Below the pieces are notes generated by a model. The model saw only the letters and a list, made by a program, of their open reading frames with translations. It ran no database searches and was not told the DNA's origin. 64,000 nt of DNA from Hyaloperonospora brassicae (Eukaryota; Oomycota; Peronosporomycetes; Peronosporales; Peronosporaceae): NCBI GenBank assembly GCA_947650285.1, contig CANTFL010000086.1, forward strand, positions 806,001 to 870,000, read 5' to 3'. A program made the translations under genes and the position numbers. Below, in pieces: positions 12,193-24,659 of the stretch (its first letter is position 1; each line of letters opens with the position of its first letter).

Positions 12193-12700
12193 ACAGATTC
12201 ACTCTGTATGAGGGCGGGAATACGTGAATGGCGTAAGTCATTCACGTAGAACGGTGTATTCGTTGTGGACGCATGCACGGAGTTGTTGATGGCAAACTCA
12301 ACCATCGGCAAGAACTCACTCCAATGTGAAAAGGAGTGGACGTATAAACGAAGAATTTCTTCGAGGACACAATCCGCTTGTTCATTCTGACTATCCGTTT
12401 CGGGATTATCAGAGGTTGACATCTTCAACCTTGTTTCCAATGTGCGTAACACGGATTGCCAAAACGCCGCCGTAAACCGAGGGTCACGGTCGAATACGAG
12501 TTCGCGGGGTAAACTGTGGAGTCTAAATACAGTGTCGATGAAGCCACGCGCACAGCCGTGGGCGTTGATCGATTCTGGGACTGCAGCAAGATGTACCATC
12601 TTGCTGAACCGATCAACGAACACAAGAATACCATTATTCTTGTGAGCGTCTTCGGAAAACCCGAAGACGAAGTCCAGTAAACGGACTGCCAGCACTCTGT
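12189..12700 (-). pseudogene. Integrase catalytic core, A1
   Basis: Carries LLDFVFGF (first Asp), FDRDPRFTAAFW (second Asp) and NPETDSQNEQAD (Glu), the DDE triad of rve-type integrases, followed by EFAINNSVHAS. A frameshift near 12690 separates it from the zinc finger, and PETDSQNEQ replaces the PETDGQTER of A2. It is not a functional frame. Confidence 0.85.

Positions 12701-12754
12701 CGGAACAGGCAGAGGCTGCAATGGTGCACGGGATGAAGTACTAGGCTTCACCCG

Positions 12755-13519
12755 TTAACAAACCTCGCAAGCACGTATGTACTTGCGTACAAACTGATAC
12801 TGGCGGGGCCAGTAAAGGTCACGACTTACCGTGAGGTAAGTCTTTTCTATCCCACGATGGCCACCTGTTGGGGCATCGTGACTTTCATACATGATGTGTA
12901 ATCGCAAATCATTATGAATGGGGAGGGCGACACGAGGCGTGTCGCCGTCAAAGGCTGTATAATATAACAGTCCGTTACGCGTTGTGTATTGATCCGATGA
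13001 GTATCGGTACAAAGCCGGTAAATTCTTCAATGATTTACTGGATGGATGAACCAGATGATCCATCAATCGCAGAATATCCTTATCTTCTGCGTATGCCTTT
13101 CGTACGTCGTCAAGTAAGCTTGACGACGGAACACTGGCTGTCGGTGTCGCAACAGTGGGCTTATCCTCGCTGTTGGATTGTGCGTCCGGCTCGAAATCGG
13201 GCCGGCGCGAAAGCGCATCAGCGACGACACTAAGTCGTCCTGGTTTATACTCCACGGAGAAGTTATACTCCGCGAAGAAAGACAGCCACCTCGCCATTCT
13301 CTGCGAGATGTGTGGGCTGTTTACGGCCGTGCGTAATGACGCATGGTCCGTATAGACAACAAACGGTCTATTTCCCAAGAGATAGACCCGGAACTTAGCC
13401 AGTGCATATTTCATGGCAAGGAGTTCCTTGTCATGCACTGGGTAATTGCGCTCAGCTGCTTGCAGATGACGCGACTGATAACAGATGACGCGCTCCGCGC
13501 CATCTGCGTCAAACTGCAT
12755..13519 (-). pseudogene. RNase H and integrase zinc finger, A1
   Basis: 254 codons. RNase H motifs: VHDKELLAMKYAL (Glu) and VVYTDHASLRTAV (Asp), then VVADALSRRPDF, the usual end of a Ty3/gypsy RNase H. 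After an 80-residue spacer comes the integrase H2C2 finger, SHDAPTGGH...CEVC. A stop replaces the Gln after the last Cys (CAA to TAA), and a TGA at 13553-13555 separates it from the RT. Confidence 0.88.

Positions 13520-13552
13520 TAACGCACAGCCGATTGAAAAATCTCTGGCGTC

Positions 13553-14870
13553 TCAGACCACATGAAATGGTCTGTCCTGATCTGCAATCGCCAATATCGG
13601 CGACTGCATCAAGCTTTGCTTGATACCCTCAAAGGAACGCTGACACTCAGCGTTCCATGACCACTTGACATTTTTCTTGAGCAAGCAAGAAAGATGAACA
13701 GTCATCTCGGCGTAGTTGCGCGAGTACTTGTGCAAGTACGCCGCTAAACCAAGGAACTTTCGAAGTCCCTTGACATCGACTGGCACAGGCCAGTCGGTGA
13801 TCGTCTTGATCTTTTCGGGATCAGGGCGTACGCCGTGTTTACCCACGATGCACCCAAGAAGTGGTATTTTGCTAGCCGCGAATATACACTTCTTGAGGTT
13901 GGCGTAAAACTTATGCTTGCGCATAAGTTGAAGAACCTGACGAACGTGAGTTCTGTGAACTTCAACGTCCGTCTTTCCGTCCATAGCCCGACTATGGACG
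14001 AACACATCGTCGAAGTAACTCGGTGCGAATTCTCGTACCGGTCTCAACAGATTTGTTACACATCTGTTGAATGTTGCAGGGGCATTGCTCAGCCCCTGTG
14101 GCATAACTAGCCACTCACACAGCATCCCGCTGGTGGTACTCACTGCCGTAAACGGGATATCCCGATCACGCATGAGGATCTGATAGAATCCATCCATCAG
14201 ATCCATGGACGAAAATATGGTACTCTTTGACATACCATCTATGATTGCGTCCTTTCTCGGTATCGGCGTCTGAGCCGGTACCGTTGCAGCGTTCAACTTG
14301 TTGAACGCGTGCACTATCCGCCATCCTCCTGTAGCCTTTCGCACACAGAAGGTCGGAGAGCTGTGAGAGGATGTTGATTCCCTAACATGGCCCGCTGCTA
14401 ATCGATCGGCAAAGAACTTGTCGATCGCTAGTACTTGTTCACGAGGCAGTGGCCACTGCTTCATGACACAGTACTTCGAGCCCGGTCTAAGCTCGATCTC
14501 GTGTCGAGTGCCTGTGTCCTTAGGCAACTCGCAAGGTCCGGATTCAGGGAATACGTCCTTGAATTCGATCAAATCCTTATACAAATGATTTGCCTGAAGT
14601 GACTCCCAGGATTGAGACGTGTATCGCTCAATCCGAGTCTTCTCATCGAGGACACTTTCGTCCATCGATGAGCTGCTGAGAACCCGTTCGTTATCAGCAA
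14701 ATACTGTTGCCGACCGAATATCGGCCACATACTCATCCTCTGTAACGAGTATGCAGATCTGCTTGACTTTGCCACTACACAGATCACGAAAAAACCGTTT
14801 CGGTTCTAGCGTCGGCAGTCAAATTATCTCCGAAGTTAACTTCGGAGGCGCAACCAGATCAAGCGTGTAA
13553..14870 (-). pseudogene. Reverse transcriptase, A1
   Basis: 391 open codons from 14728 down. Visible motifs are TFCVRKATGGWRIVHAFNKLN, SSMDLMDGFYQI, MPQGLSNAPATFNR and the catalytic SYFDDVFVHSR, all present and intact. The palm and connection continue to DRPFHVV, where TGA replaces a Cys codon. The upstream part to 14870 is in frame with a stop near 14820. It is near-identical in protein sequence to the RT of A2. Confidence 0.92.

Positions 14871-14923
14871 GCGCCTACGATTGATCCGTCATTAACCAAG
14901 ACATTCAGTGTCTCGATCGCCTC

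Positions 14924-15466
14924 CTAGGAAATCACTTCCACAGGATCTGGGAGAGCTTTATCCACAATGTAGTTATCATCTACATTGTGTTCTTGTACAG
15001 TCGTGCTAACGACCGTACCACAAGTGAGGCCATCGAACTCACTCGTAGTACACCCACGTGAGTGTAAACGTTCCAAGATATTCGTCAGGTGGTTATCTGA
15101 GGAACAAGTAGCAGGTATCGTAACCAATTGATACTGCCAACTCACCCTTGGCTCGTATTTCCTGAGCCAAGGCTATCCTAAGATGACGTCGAACTTGTCA
15201 TCTAGGTCAAGCACGATAAAATCGTCATCGTACTGTTTGTCTTTTAACGTGTAGTGGATTCTGACAACACGTTTCTTCACAGTGATCGATGCGCCTGTCA
15301 CTAGACGCACCGTCATCTTCGTTGGAGGAATCTCCCGCTCCACGAAGTTAAAACTTCCTGCTTCTAGCGACTGGCGACATACAAATTTGTTCGACGCCTC
15401 ACAGTCAACTAGGGCGCGAAGTGACAATTCTTTCGTCACTTCTAACTTCAAGGTGATGAAAGACAC
14924..15466 (-). pseudogene. Protease, A1
   Basis: Two open pieces, 15466-15173 and 15145-14924. ALVDCEASNKF is the active-site segment; the catalytic Gly found in A2 (DCGAS) is changed to Glu, so the enzyme is dead. DDKFDVILG is the second conserved block. Compared with A2 the protease-to-RT linker is about 300 bases shorter, through a deletion in A1 or an insertion in A2. Confidence 0.8.

Positions 15467-15593
15467 CTCATTACCAGGTGCAGAGACACACAGAAATTGT
15501 GTGTCGGGAGCAACTTATTTCAGAAGATTTGCAAATTCTCTTGATGTTGCTGAATCAGTGGGGCGCTCCGCCCTTACTGATCCCGACCGTTTT

Positions 15594-15776
15594 TTATGGT
15601 CCACTTCGCTGTTGCAACTTTGCAACAGCAACGGACCCTCGCCCTCCAGTTCTTATTGCTGGTGGGTGAATACTGCGCTCAGCACCGCGAGGTGCTGAGC
15701 ACGGGACACTGCATTCGAATGCGTAGTGTCCCAGTTTATGACAGAGATGGCATCTCACCATTTGCTTGTCGTTCAT
15594..15776 (-). 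pseudogene. gag zinc knuckle (nucleocapsid), A1
   Basis: Contains CHLCHKLGHYAFEC, a complete CX2CX4HX4C knuckle that binds RNA in gag proteins, followed by a Gly/Arg-rich tail. It is in a different frame from the capsid segment upstream because of small indels between 15776 and 15913. Confidence 0.85.

Positions 15777-15912
15777 AGGGCGAGGCTTCGGCGTGACAGA
15801 GGTCCATTGGTTCTGGACCTCCGACCGCTGATCGTCTCTATGGACGATGCGGGGTCAACGTAGCGTGAGCCTGTATCACGCTATAATCTTCTTGCTCCGC
15901 TGCGAAGATTGC

Positions 15913-16503
15913 CTATGAGAGCGTCTTTAGCTCTACTCGGAACAGGTGGTCCCTAACGGGACCGTTTGAAATCCCTTGAATAAAAATTGTGATCAACACA
16001 AACTCACTCACAGGGTTCACTACCATGCAACTTACAAGGTAGCGCACATGTTGGGCGTAAACGTGAACCTTACGCTTACCCTCCTTGATTTGCAGCAGAT
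16101 CCAAAAGAGTCCTGAACTCTGCTCTGGACGGCTCGAACGTTTCACCGAGCAGGGTCTTGAAGGTCCTCAACGAACCAAACACATTTGGGTCGTGCAACAT
16201 GAGTTTTAGGGCCCAAGCTATGGCTTCTCCTGCCAGGTTAGACTGAGCGAATGAGACTTGCATTCGCTCATCGTTGATGCGAAGAGCATCGATGGCATCG
16301 TCCAGCTCGACGAACCACCTCAACAGGGAGTCTTCCTCGACTCCCCGATACTTGGAGGCCTCTAGTTTTAGAGACTCCCGTCGACGCTCACGCGTCGGCT
16401 CTGCGGACTGAGACTGTTGTTGTCTCAGTGCTTCGGTCCGCTGATGATCTTGTTGATGTAACAAGGTCACCTGCACTCGCGACTCATCAAGTTCTCCTTG
16501 CAA
15913..16503 (-). pseudogene. gag capsid region, A1
   Basis: 196 codons with a Gln/Glu-rich coiled start (LLHQQDHQRTEALRQQQ) and the retrotransposon gag fold segment SLLRWFVELDDAIDALRIND...TFEPSRAEFRTLLDLLQIKEGKRKVHVYAQH. It aligns throughout with gag of A2 (39571-40542) at moderate identity. 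It stops at VELKTLS, where A2 continues. Confidence 0.85.

Positions 16504-16685
16504 TCACTTGATAATGACAACATGTTGCTGGACCCTACCCATGAGGATAGCATGGCCCATATGGCTTCCTTGCCAACGGTCGAACTCATTCGTTCGATCG
16601 CACTCCGTTCGATGTCGCTCAAATGGGAGTAGCTTTCACGGGTTCCGTGAAAACTGTCGCCGTCTACATCGTCCAACATGTTCAT
16467..16685 (-). pseudogene. gag N-terminus, A1
   Basis: Begins ATG AAC ATG TTG, the same MNMLDD start as A2. Homology to A2 continues to about residue 47; then a frameshift moves the reading into the frame of the capsid segment. The frameshift sits in a different place from the one in A2, so the breaks are independent. The start codon lies inside a long imperfect hairpin. Confidence 0.8.

Positions 16686-16722
16686 GTCGGGCGATGGAAT
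16701 TGTGGTCCTTGGACGGACTACG

Positions 16723-16733
16723 AAGTGCTACCA
16723..16733 (-). other. Primer-binding site of A1
   Basis: Read on the reverse strand it is TGGTAGCACTT, two bases inside the 5' LTR, as in A2 and C1. The first eight bases fit an initiator-methionine tRNA 3' end. Confidence 0.75.

Positions 16734-16735
16734 GG

Positions 16736-17175
16736 TGTAACGGAACACTATGGACTACGTAATGGTTGACCAGTACGGAGTATACATCCACTAACATCGG
16801 TGGTCGACAGTGCCCTGCTAGGTGTTTAAGGAACACAGAGGAAGGAAAGGGGACTAAGTAGTCGGACTAGTCTCGTGGTAAAAGTGAAACTGTATTAACA
16901 TAATTTAGTCCTATAACTCCTTGAATCTCTGTTGTCCTGACTTAATTATACCAATATAACTTAATGTATGATGACGTCTACCCACCACCCATTGCGCGCG
17001 TCTAGCAGCGATAGGTGGGTTGATATTATCACGATATCATCCAATAAGTAGACTCTTCGGTCATCTCAGAAATATCACCATGTCTGTGATATTGTTAAAC
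17101 GAATATTCGACGTAATATTCTTTATTGTCGGATTGTTTTATATGACAATTTCATGTAACTGGCTACCCCGTTGCA
16736..17175 (-). repeat. 5' LTR of A1
   Basis: 440 bases, aligned without gaps to 9427-9866. Differences are scattered substitutions, several of which fall in hairpin arms. Confidence 0.95.

Positions 17176-18630
17176 CAAGCGGACTAGGTACAATGGTTGT
17201 ATGGGTGGACTACGAAAATCGCATCAAATCTGGGAGTGGATCCGAACTGAGAGGTATTTTTATTCGAGAGGAAGCCCTATTGAAGACTGGAAATGATCCA
17301 AGTTGGAACCGGATGAAACAGGGATCCGATCCAAGAAGAGCTCCGATCTGCGACAGAGATCCGATTTCTTGGGGTCCGATCGGGGCAAAGGGTAGGAGAT
17401 TGACCAGCGGGCCTATGATGTACGAGATGTTGGAAGTGCAATTTTTGCTTGAATAGACTCCAGAGATTCAGCGTCCTCAAGGGTGTATATGGAAGGTTCT
17501 TCAGGGTTCTATGTGTTGCATTATAAACTTCGAAGATATAGTTTAGGTAGTTCTCGCTTGCGTTTGAGAAGGCACCGCCATGACCCCTGGCAGGGATCCA
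17601 AATCTCTAGTGCATTTTGTCGATACCTTCACTTTATCTTCACTTTTTAACACGAGACACAAAGTGATGTATTAGATGACACGTGGCGTGTGGTTTTCGGT
17701 ATATATAGGCTAGGATGAAGGTTTTGTGAGATGCTTGAATAACATTAAACCGAGTTCGATTTACGTCACAAGACACGCGTCATCTATTCCGGGCTAAATA
17801 TTTGCCCCCCCCCCCGACGACATAGATAGACCCGCCGCTCGTTTATACAAGTATTGCACAAGGATAGTTTGGATATGTGCGCTCATAACTTTTATCAATA
17901 TCAAGACAGCGGCGATAGGGAGCAGCAAGAAAGTAATGGTAATTAAATTCGCGAGACGGTGAAAGTGGTCACAAGGTCGAGCAGATCAATATTCATTTAT
18001 TGGACAAGGCCATCTATTTGATATCGAGGTAGCATATATAGAGTCCCTTCAAGTAACCTGTGACCGCGTGAATATTTTAATGCGTACCATCTCACCCCAA
18101 ATTTGGTCAAGTTTAGGATTGACAAGTGTCTAATAAGAAGAGTGCAGCCTGCACTACCGACGGAAAACAAAATGTGAGGAAGAAATCAACACACACATAA
18201 AAGGATACCCCATATAATAGTCTGTCGTCTGGGCCCCAGTAAATAGGCAGGAGCACATCAGCAATTTGTAAACCTTGCTCCACCACAATGGTGCGTGTGG
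18301 CTAGATCTTCTTGTGACTCGGTATACTTCGCGATTCCCTGAGCGAAGATATGAAGATAAAGAAAGAATCTGGTATCGAACCGTCGGAAATTTGAAGGATA
18401 GCCGTAGAAACGCGATTTTTAAAAATATTCAGATTATCAAGGTTTTTGGTGGGGCTTTAACAACGAGAAATATAAAGAGAAATATCAACTTTTCGATCTG
18501 AAATATTAATGTTGGCTCCCTGCCAAGAAAATTTTGAGGACACAGCGAACCATATTGCAAATATAATTCGCTGGTCAAGAGATCTATAGCGAACGCTAAA
18601 CACCATAAGACCCTTTAAGGAACTTCGAAG
17176..18630. other. No gene; GATC-rich sequence, TATA-like site and a C11 run
   Basis: Around 17230-17400 the motif GATCCGAT/CCGATC recurs several times, as in the family B LTRs, so this may be the decayed 5' LTR of B2, but I could not align it. TATATATAGG at about 17699-17708 could be its promoter box. An uninterrupted run of eleven C lies at 17805-17815. Short open frames here have no recognisable content. Confidence 0.3.

Positions 18631-18639
18631 AAGAAGATC

Positions 18640-20209
18640 TTGAAGGCTAAGCGAATGAAGAGAGAAGTAGCCAGATCGGAATCACACGACCGCAAGACTG
18701 GATCAGACCAACAGGATCGAGCTATGCAAACCTTCATGCGGTCGATCAAGTTAGTGGACGATGGAGCCAAGATAATGAGCTGACTTGAAGACTGGCAGTC
18801 CGATCTGCTGGAGATAGAATATCACTGAAAGGAGTTAAAGAAACGGTTTTCCAGTGATTAATTGCTGAAGATCTTGAATGCACAGCTAATTGGTCCGCTA
18901 CAAATGCTGACATCAACTCATGGCTCACCCGCGAAACCAGTTGGATGCGATTCGCAGTCTTATGTAGTTGCTACAAGACGCGGGATTTACAGCAGGATAT
19001 TATAGTGATGCGCAGAAGATATTAGATGCGATGATGACCGAGAGATAGATGCGGAATAATCGTTGTATAAAGGCTGACCAAGTTGATCAGGATTGGCGAT
19101 TAGCAGACAATAAGATAAAGCCGGCCATCGATGGATGGATAGATCGATTGCGGGGTATCAAATCAAGCGATCACGCCGATCGCAGACACAACAAGAAATT
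19201 ATGAAACCGGATCGTCGTTGTATGCATCAGTAAACTAGTACTTGGATACAGCCGATTTAATAAATAGTCAATGGATGTTATCGGGACTGTCCGGAGCTGC
19301 ATCGCTCCGCAATAGTATAAGCCCGATAGAAGCGAGATCGACCGAGGGGCACTAGTTGCCCGCCGGACAGCTGCGTATGTACCTTAAAGCAGTCATGAAG
19401 AAGTACGAAGAAAATCGGATAAATTTGGATATCAATAATGCTGCTCGATTGACGGTAAATGTTACAACCACAGAGACTAATTTCCCAAATGTGGAAATAG
19501 AGTCGGTCAGGGAGTTACATTATTGTCGTTCTTGCAACTAAAATCATCAAGATCTTGATGAGGTGTATCTTAGACGACCAATGATGGCCGCTGCCGAGAC
19601 CACGCCATGCGGCAAAATTATTCCGCAGAGGCTACAAGTATCGGCAATCAGCGATCTATAAGGGCGTAAAAACGTGGCTGAGACAAAGAATGAGCTTGGA
19701 TCTGAGTAAGTAAATTCAAGTCCGTACTCTTGTGTGACCAAGCCATAGATGCAGAACATTGCTAAGTATTTAGCGATAAGATTACAGGACCGCCTCGAAA
19801 CTGATATGTTCAGATAGTTCAATCGACTCGCCGTAATTCCAATCTCATATTTTAAGGTTATATAATCCGATATAGACGACATGGCGAAACAACAAGTCGA
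19901 CAATGCTACCACGCAAGGAAACCACCGAATGAGACTCCACAATAGTATCGGTATCGGTTGAACGTGACGGCGATCAGGGCGAAGATCTCTCTACGAGAAG
20001 GGACGCCGGATATGAAACGTGAACATGTGGAATACTGCATCGAAACGCTGGAAGATTGTGATCTGGCCAAGAAGTTGGCTACGTTACGATTAATGGATGC
20101 TCACAACATGGAACAAACTTTGCGCACCTACCAAGCGCATGAAAGTGTGTACCAATTTGGCGCCGGTGAGATCAAGATAGGTTTGACCACCATCGGGCTT
20201 GAGTTCTAA
18640..20209 (+). pseudogene. gag remnant of B2
   Basis: LLQDAGFTAGYYSDAQKILDAMMTER at about 18966-19045 is the N-terminal gag motif shared with B1. About 19710-19800 reads KFKSVLL...GPPRN, matching VKVMSAFLRE...LLTAPAR of B4. The last open piece (19958-20209) has EHVEYCIETLEDCDLAKKLATLRL, shared with B1. Stops and shifts occur every few dozen codons. Confidence 0.65.

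Positions 20210-20529
20210 CCCAAAATTGTCGATACCTATCTGAGCTGTGAGAGAGACATGAGGGGAACAAAATATAAGAAGCGGATCGGGTTCGGAGTACAGTGGATCA
20301 GATTTGGGTGTATATCGACACGGAGTCTGTGCGGCCGTATACCAAGATCGGGCAAAGTTGGGTACGCCTAAAAAGTTCGATACGATAATTACGATCGTGA
20401 AAACGAACATGGTCGTGGAGATTGACCTCACGGACATTATCGATGTGGTCAACAATGAGAGCCGAAATATGTCAATTATACACATGATCAGATCATAAAG
20501 ATCGATCTCGTGGTGAACTTTCGAAGTCG

Positions 20530-20770
20530 TACCCCCACTGCGGACGACGAAGGATGACAATCGTGGCTTTTGAAAGAGACTGACATGTCATTAGTACAAG
20601 TTAAAGGAAATCCATTGGACAAATATTTGGGTGCGCCGCATGCGAGGAAATGCATTAGAATGGCAAATTCCCCATGGATAACGTTAACAATTTGATTCGC
20701 AAGTGTTATGTACCTACCAAGCATTCTGGAATATTTCCGCCCATGTTCAAACAGACCATAGACTAGAACG
20530..20770 (+). pseudogene. Zinc-knuckle and post-knuckle relic, B2
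   Basis: Reads CAACEEMH, a stop, then PMDNVNNLIRKCYVPTKHSGIFPP. The same order (Cys pair, His, then a NLIRxxYxPTKHxGxxPP block) recurs on the reverse strand in B3 at 31070-31425 as CGKSHEVER...WFEPTKNA.MLPE. It is the end of the gag protein. Confidence 0.6.

Positions 20771-21249
20771 CTCGCCGGGATGGAATCTGGCACAAGCTGA
20801 GCATTGTATCCTTTGCATTTATGCATACGTGAGAAATAAGAAGAAGGAAAACTATAACGTTAACGATCATATTACACCAATTTCTAAAACATGCAATTTT
20901 CCTTAAATTTTTTTCGATTTCAAGCATGGAACGAGCTGATGAGTACGCCCGATTGTCCAATAGGATAGAGTACGATCTTGCGCCGGACGTATTGCGAGAG
21001 TACGGTAAGTATTACACACCAGGAAAGTGGTTGAAGAAGCCAAAATAAATTGGCAATATCAACAAAAGAGAGGCTTCATGCTGTTTTACTTAAGCACTAA
21101 ACTTTTTGACCATCGACACACCTTTTCTCGTAATATTTTTTTTACTCAACAAAATTCAGACTCAAATATGTATGGGGTTGGTGTGATCACGTGTATAACA
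21201 AGGTGACGGATTCAGATCAATATGACATTGAACGGATCCTTAGTGTACT

Positions 21250-21520
21250 AATTCGAAGTATGGGTCGGAGATCAAGTCGTTCTTGAGGCAATATTGGGCA
21301 TGGATTTCATAGTACTGGCAGAGATCCGTTTGGATTCGGTAGACGAATCTCTATGTCTGCCAAATTAGGTTAGTATAAGCTTGGCGGGGCAAAAAACGCC
21401 GTACAGATCCATCTTTAAGCGTTCAATGTTAAGGATAAGCCTGTTTTTATATCTGTTGGAGGAGAAACGGAGGTGAGGATAGGTGTTTACTCTGTAAGTA
21501 ATAAATCTGGCTACAAAAGG
21250..21520 (+). pseudogene. Protease relic, B2
   Basis: Reads FEVWVGDQVVLEAILGMDFIVLAEIRLDSVDESLCLP, then GQKTPYRSIFK. The ILGMDF block is the conserved second motif of Ty3/gypsy proteases. A related PYKSMVEMI segment lies in B4 near 61260. The active-site part upstream (20960-21250) was not recognised. Confidence 0.6.

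Positions 21521-21934
21521 ACAATACTTGGGTGCCAACGCTCACTATCGGAACCATTATATCGAAGTACTTACAGCTCACCAATATCGTCGATCAAAAT
21601 TTAACCGTAGGTTTTTTCACCACTGGTCTTAATGTTGATGAAATACATAGTACTGCGGTCTACCGGTAATGGTTCGGTGGGTTCACGTCGATACCATTAG
21701 TGGCAATTATTGACTTTCAAAACGAATATTGTTCGAACAGATGAAAAAATTTAAGGATGCGCAGGACCTTAAGTGGATCATTTGATCTACAAGATTCACA
21801 CAAAGATCGTGACTTGACCAAGCGATCGATATAATATCAAGGAAATTGATGAAGAAAATCGAGAACGGTTACCGTCATCGTCACCGGTCGAGCTAAAGAA
21901 TTCATAGATTCAGATGATTGAAGACAACGAGTAA

Positions 21935-22324
21935 GTGCGAGATCGACCAGATATGCTGTTTAAACAGCATCAAGAGACGATCAAGGCCGGTGAAGTGGTT
22001 GGTGAGGATGCTATTTCTCGGATTATTACACTCAGTCATCAGTCTGACGTGATGCGGACTCTAGATGGGACGTTATATAGCCAAATAAGGGATCCGACAA
22101 AGCCGACGACTCACGGGTCCGATCCGATAGAGGATTGCGACGTGTCGTTACCGACTACGTTCAGTGCCATTGACATAACGAAAAGTTACTACCTGCTGCA
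22201 CAATCAAGCGGCTAGCTCGACGATTGAGGTAAATCGAACAGTGATGGATTGTGGTAATTTCAATGAAGGCGAATTCAACCGAGATCATTTTTGCCACCAA
22301 TATGAAGACGATATCAAGTTGTGA
21935..22324 (+). pseudogene. Protease-RT linker of B2
   Basis: 129 open codons without a catalytic motif. Position and composition (IITLSHQSDVMRTLDGTLY, TKPTTHGSDP) fit the linker before RT in a gypsy pol. Nothing more can be said from the sequence. Confidence 0.45.

Positions 22325-22423
22325 GGTTTTAAAGATCATGAACAGTCTTAATTTATGACCGAAGAGACTGGTTCGGCGGTAACTAACAACGAAGTGTAGC
22401 AAGAAGAACAGACAAGCGTTTCC

Positions 22424-22890
22424 GTGCATTATCACGAAAGCGGAGAATCGTACGTAGAAGACGTAGATCGACATATGGCTGTGCTGCTCTTAGTGACTAC
22501 GTCTACTACCGAAGTCACCATAGATGATATTCAAGTTGGAGATCCAGAAGTGTCTTTTCGGACGAAAGAAAAACTTACCACTAGTGATTTGAAAGAATTG
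22601 TCGGTTGATAATGGGTATTGGAAACGCATTATCGCCCGCAGCACGTGGAGCTGTATGTAACTTTGAAGTAGGAGGAGCTAACCCGATCGCAAAACGGATG
22701 AGACCAGTCAAATCTATATTTCGTGAGAAAATAGCAAATTGGATCTCAGGGTTGTTGTCAGCAAAGATTGTTTAGTCGTCGGCGTCACCATTAGATCTGC
22801 CGAAAGTGATATTTAAAAGAAGGACGATATATAAATTCGATAATGTATGTATTACCTACGGATATCAGCTTACGAAATTGATGATGTACC
22424..22890 (+). pseudogene. RT N-terminus relic, B2
   Basis: The first frame reads VTTSTTEVTIDDIQVGDPEVS. A second frame then reads GNALSPAARGAVCNFEVGGANPIAKRMRPV and REKIANWISGLLSAKIV, the region before the first RT motif. The relic ends near 22890, before the catalytic YxDD. Confidence 0.6.

Positions 22891-23089
22891 TGTGGTAAAG
22901 TGTGCTCCAAGAACAGTTATCCTCAAGGTAGACCCGTTGAAGGGACAAGGAGTCACATTCAGGAAGGTGGGTGGCCGAAGAAAAAAGGGCCTCTGAAGAA
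23001 GTCGAGCCTTCATGGTCGAGGGGCCCGCAGAACCATTCAAGGCGAAGACCGTTGCCAAAGTATCGACAAAGTGGTACTGACAGAAGCCG

Positions 23090-23310
23090 ACCGCGGTATC
23101 TCATTGCTAGACCCGGTCTATCACCTGTAGACCTGGGGCCCTCATCGATGGACCCGGTCCATCATCTTTAGCGGTAGACCTTGTCCCTCCTCGGTATACC
23201 TTGGCCCCTCGCTGGGAGACCCGGTCCCTCATCGATAGACCTGGGTACGTCAGTGGTAGAACCCGTCCCTGCTTATATGACCTGGGTCTATATTTGGTAG
23301 ACATGGTCCG
23090..23310 (+). repeat. Minisatellite of about 27-base units in B2
   Basis: About seven or eight degenerate units with the core TAGACC(C/T)GGTCCCTCATCGA. The same units occur in reverse orientation at 33900-34020, so the array belongs to family B and lies some 550-600 bases before its 3' LTR in both places. Confidence 0.65.

Positions 23311-23849
23311 TCGTTGCCCGGCTACTCCTGAAGAGCCTTATAAAGAGTTAGTGAAACGGGCAAAGATAGAGTAAATAACTTTAAGAATATGATTATATTG
23401 TATACTTCTCAATTTGCAATATACGTGGACCGTCGTCGTGCATAAAGAGATGACTTGCTGAGTTTGCACGCCTGTTTTTAGGAAAAGATAAACTTTAGTC
23501 TCTTCCGTCGAAGACAGTTGCGTGGCGAGACAAGTGCAAGTAGGACCCCAATAAGTATTTGGCATGTGAGTTCATCGAGTAGCAAACCTTTCCCCTCATT
23601 CTTTGCTATCATAATTTGCCTACTAGACTACCGGTTAGGGAGAGCGAAAAGGTCAGGAGATTAACAGCCCTGTGATCACACGTAGGGGCAGATGTGACAA
23701 GCTACCTAAGTGATATGGTTGTAAGCCCGCCCTCGGCCAAGTCTATCGAGCTGTCATCAACCGGCCCACCGAGTACAATATATCCACTCGGGGACCAAGG
23801 TCTACCTCTATCAAGGCAACACATTGCTGCCTCCGTCCAAGTTTACCGG

Positions 23850-23945
23850 AGAGTGCAACCCGCCAGCCGACGGGTACACAAGGTGAGGCAAGGTCAATAC
23901 GCGACATCAAAGTACCCCCCCCAGTAAGTCGGCAGTCCGGCACAG
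23850..23945 (+). repeat. LTR fragment of B2
   Basis: GCCGACGGGTACACAAGGTGAG, a spacer and AGTAAGTCGGCA align with the reverse complement of 55800-55880 in the B4 LTR. Since that LTR belongs to a reverse-strand element, this fragment is forward-strand, in agreement with B2. Sequence from 23945 to 24660 shows no further motif. Confidence 0.5.

Positions 23946-24659
23946 TGAGTGTTTTGAGGGCTCATTAAGCAGTATTGAGATCCCACCCACCAAAATATTA
24001 AGCGTTATAAGATTTCGCTAACGTCAGATTTTTTTGAGTGTAAAAACTAAACTTACATCACCTTGGCTCAGCGTGACAGTGATCCGGACTCGTCGGACTA
24101 CTATTATTAACGGAAGTCACGACAATCTAGTTTTGATCCCGCTCAAAAATCTCTCCTACTTATCTTTAAAGTATTATCGACGTCACTGATAACAAAATAT
24201 ATTTTAGACCAACTTTTTACACTCAAAAACAGCGGATAAAAAGTTCTGGTGTATATAGCGGCTTCAATTTTAATATACTAAAATACTAGGATCGGGCATT
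24301 GCTTAATCGATGTTAAATTTTACGAATCTTCGGCGTAAACAATACCGTGCTTCGTTTGTAATCAACCCGGGATTGTTCATACCCCGTGTGGTCGGTTATA
24401 TCATCAATGATTAAGTGTCTCACAGGTAATCTTTCATTATTTATATATTTGATACATAATTGATTGATTAATACAAAAAATTTCATTGGCTGCCGTTGTC
24501 GATTGTTCCGGGTATTGTATCGCCCTACTCATCATAAAAAATTTTTTTTGAGCCTCTCGTTTATTCTTCTCACTCAGTCTCACTCCATTCAAGTTTCTTT
24601 TGAAAACCACATGCACATTTTCAATCATTTCACACAAACAGATGACCACCGCTAGAAAC

Larger units (their letters stand above)
9427..17175 (-). mobile_element. A1: family A Ty3/gypsy chromovirus-like element with two LTRs, coding region broken
   Basis: Bounded by two 440-base LTRs with termini TGTAACGG...CCGTTACA (left) and the slightly mutated TGTAACGG...CCGTTGCA (right). By hand the LTRs differ at about 16 positions. 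The order read on the reverse strand is LTR, primer-binding site, gag, protease, RT, RNase H, integrase, acidic linker, GPY/F module, chromodomain, LTR. A long antisense frame occupies the 3' third. Target-site duplication is poor: CAACC on the left against CAAGC on the right. It inserted into an older family B gag. Confidence 0.95.
18640..23950 (+). mobile_element. B2: decayed family B Ty3/gypsy element
   Basis: Forward-strand relics appear in the order gag, zinc knuckle, protease, linker, RT start, minisatellite, LTR fragment. RT is cut off after its N-terminal third, and RNase H and integrase are missing, so this copy was internally deleted as well as mutated. Its 3' end meets the 3' end of B3, which lies on the other strand. 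Confidence 0.7.

Noticed and set aside
9422..17180. Clean 5-base target duplication around A1
   Set aside because: The flanks are CAACC and CAAGC, one mismatch in five; this is too short and imperfect to count as proof.
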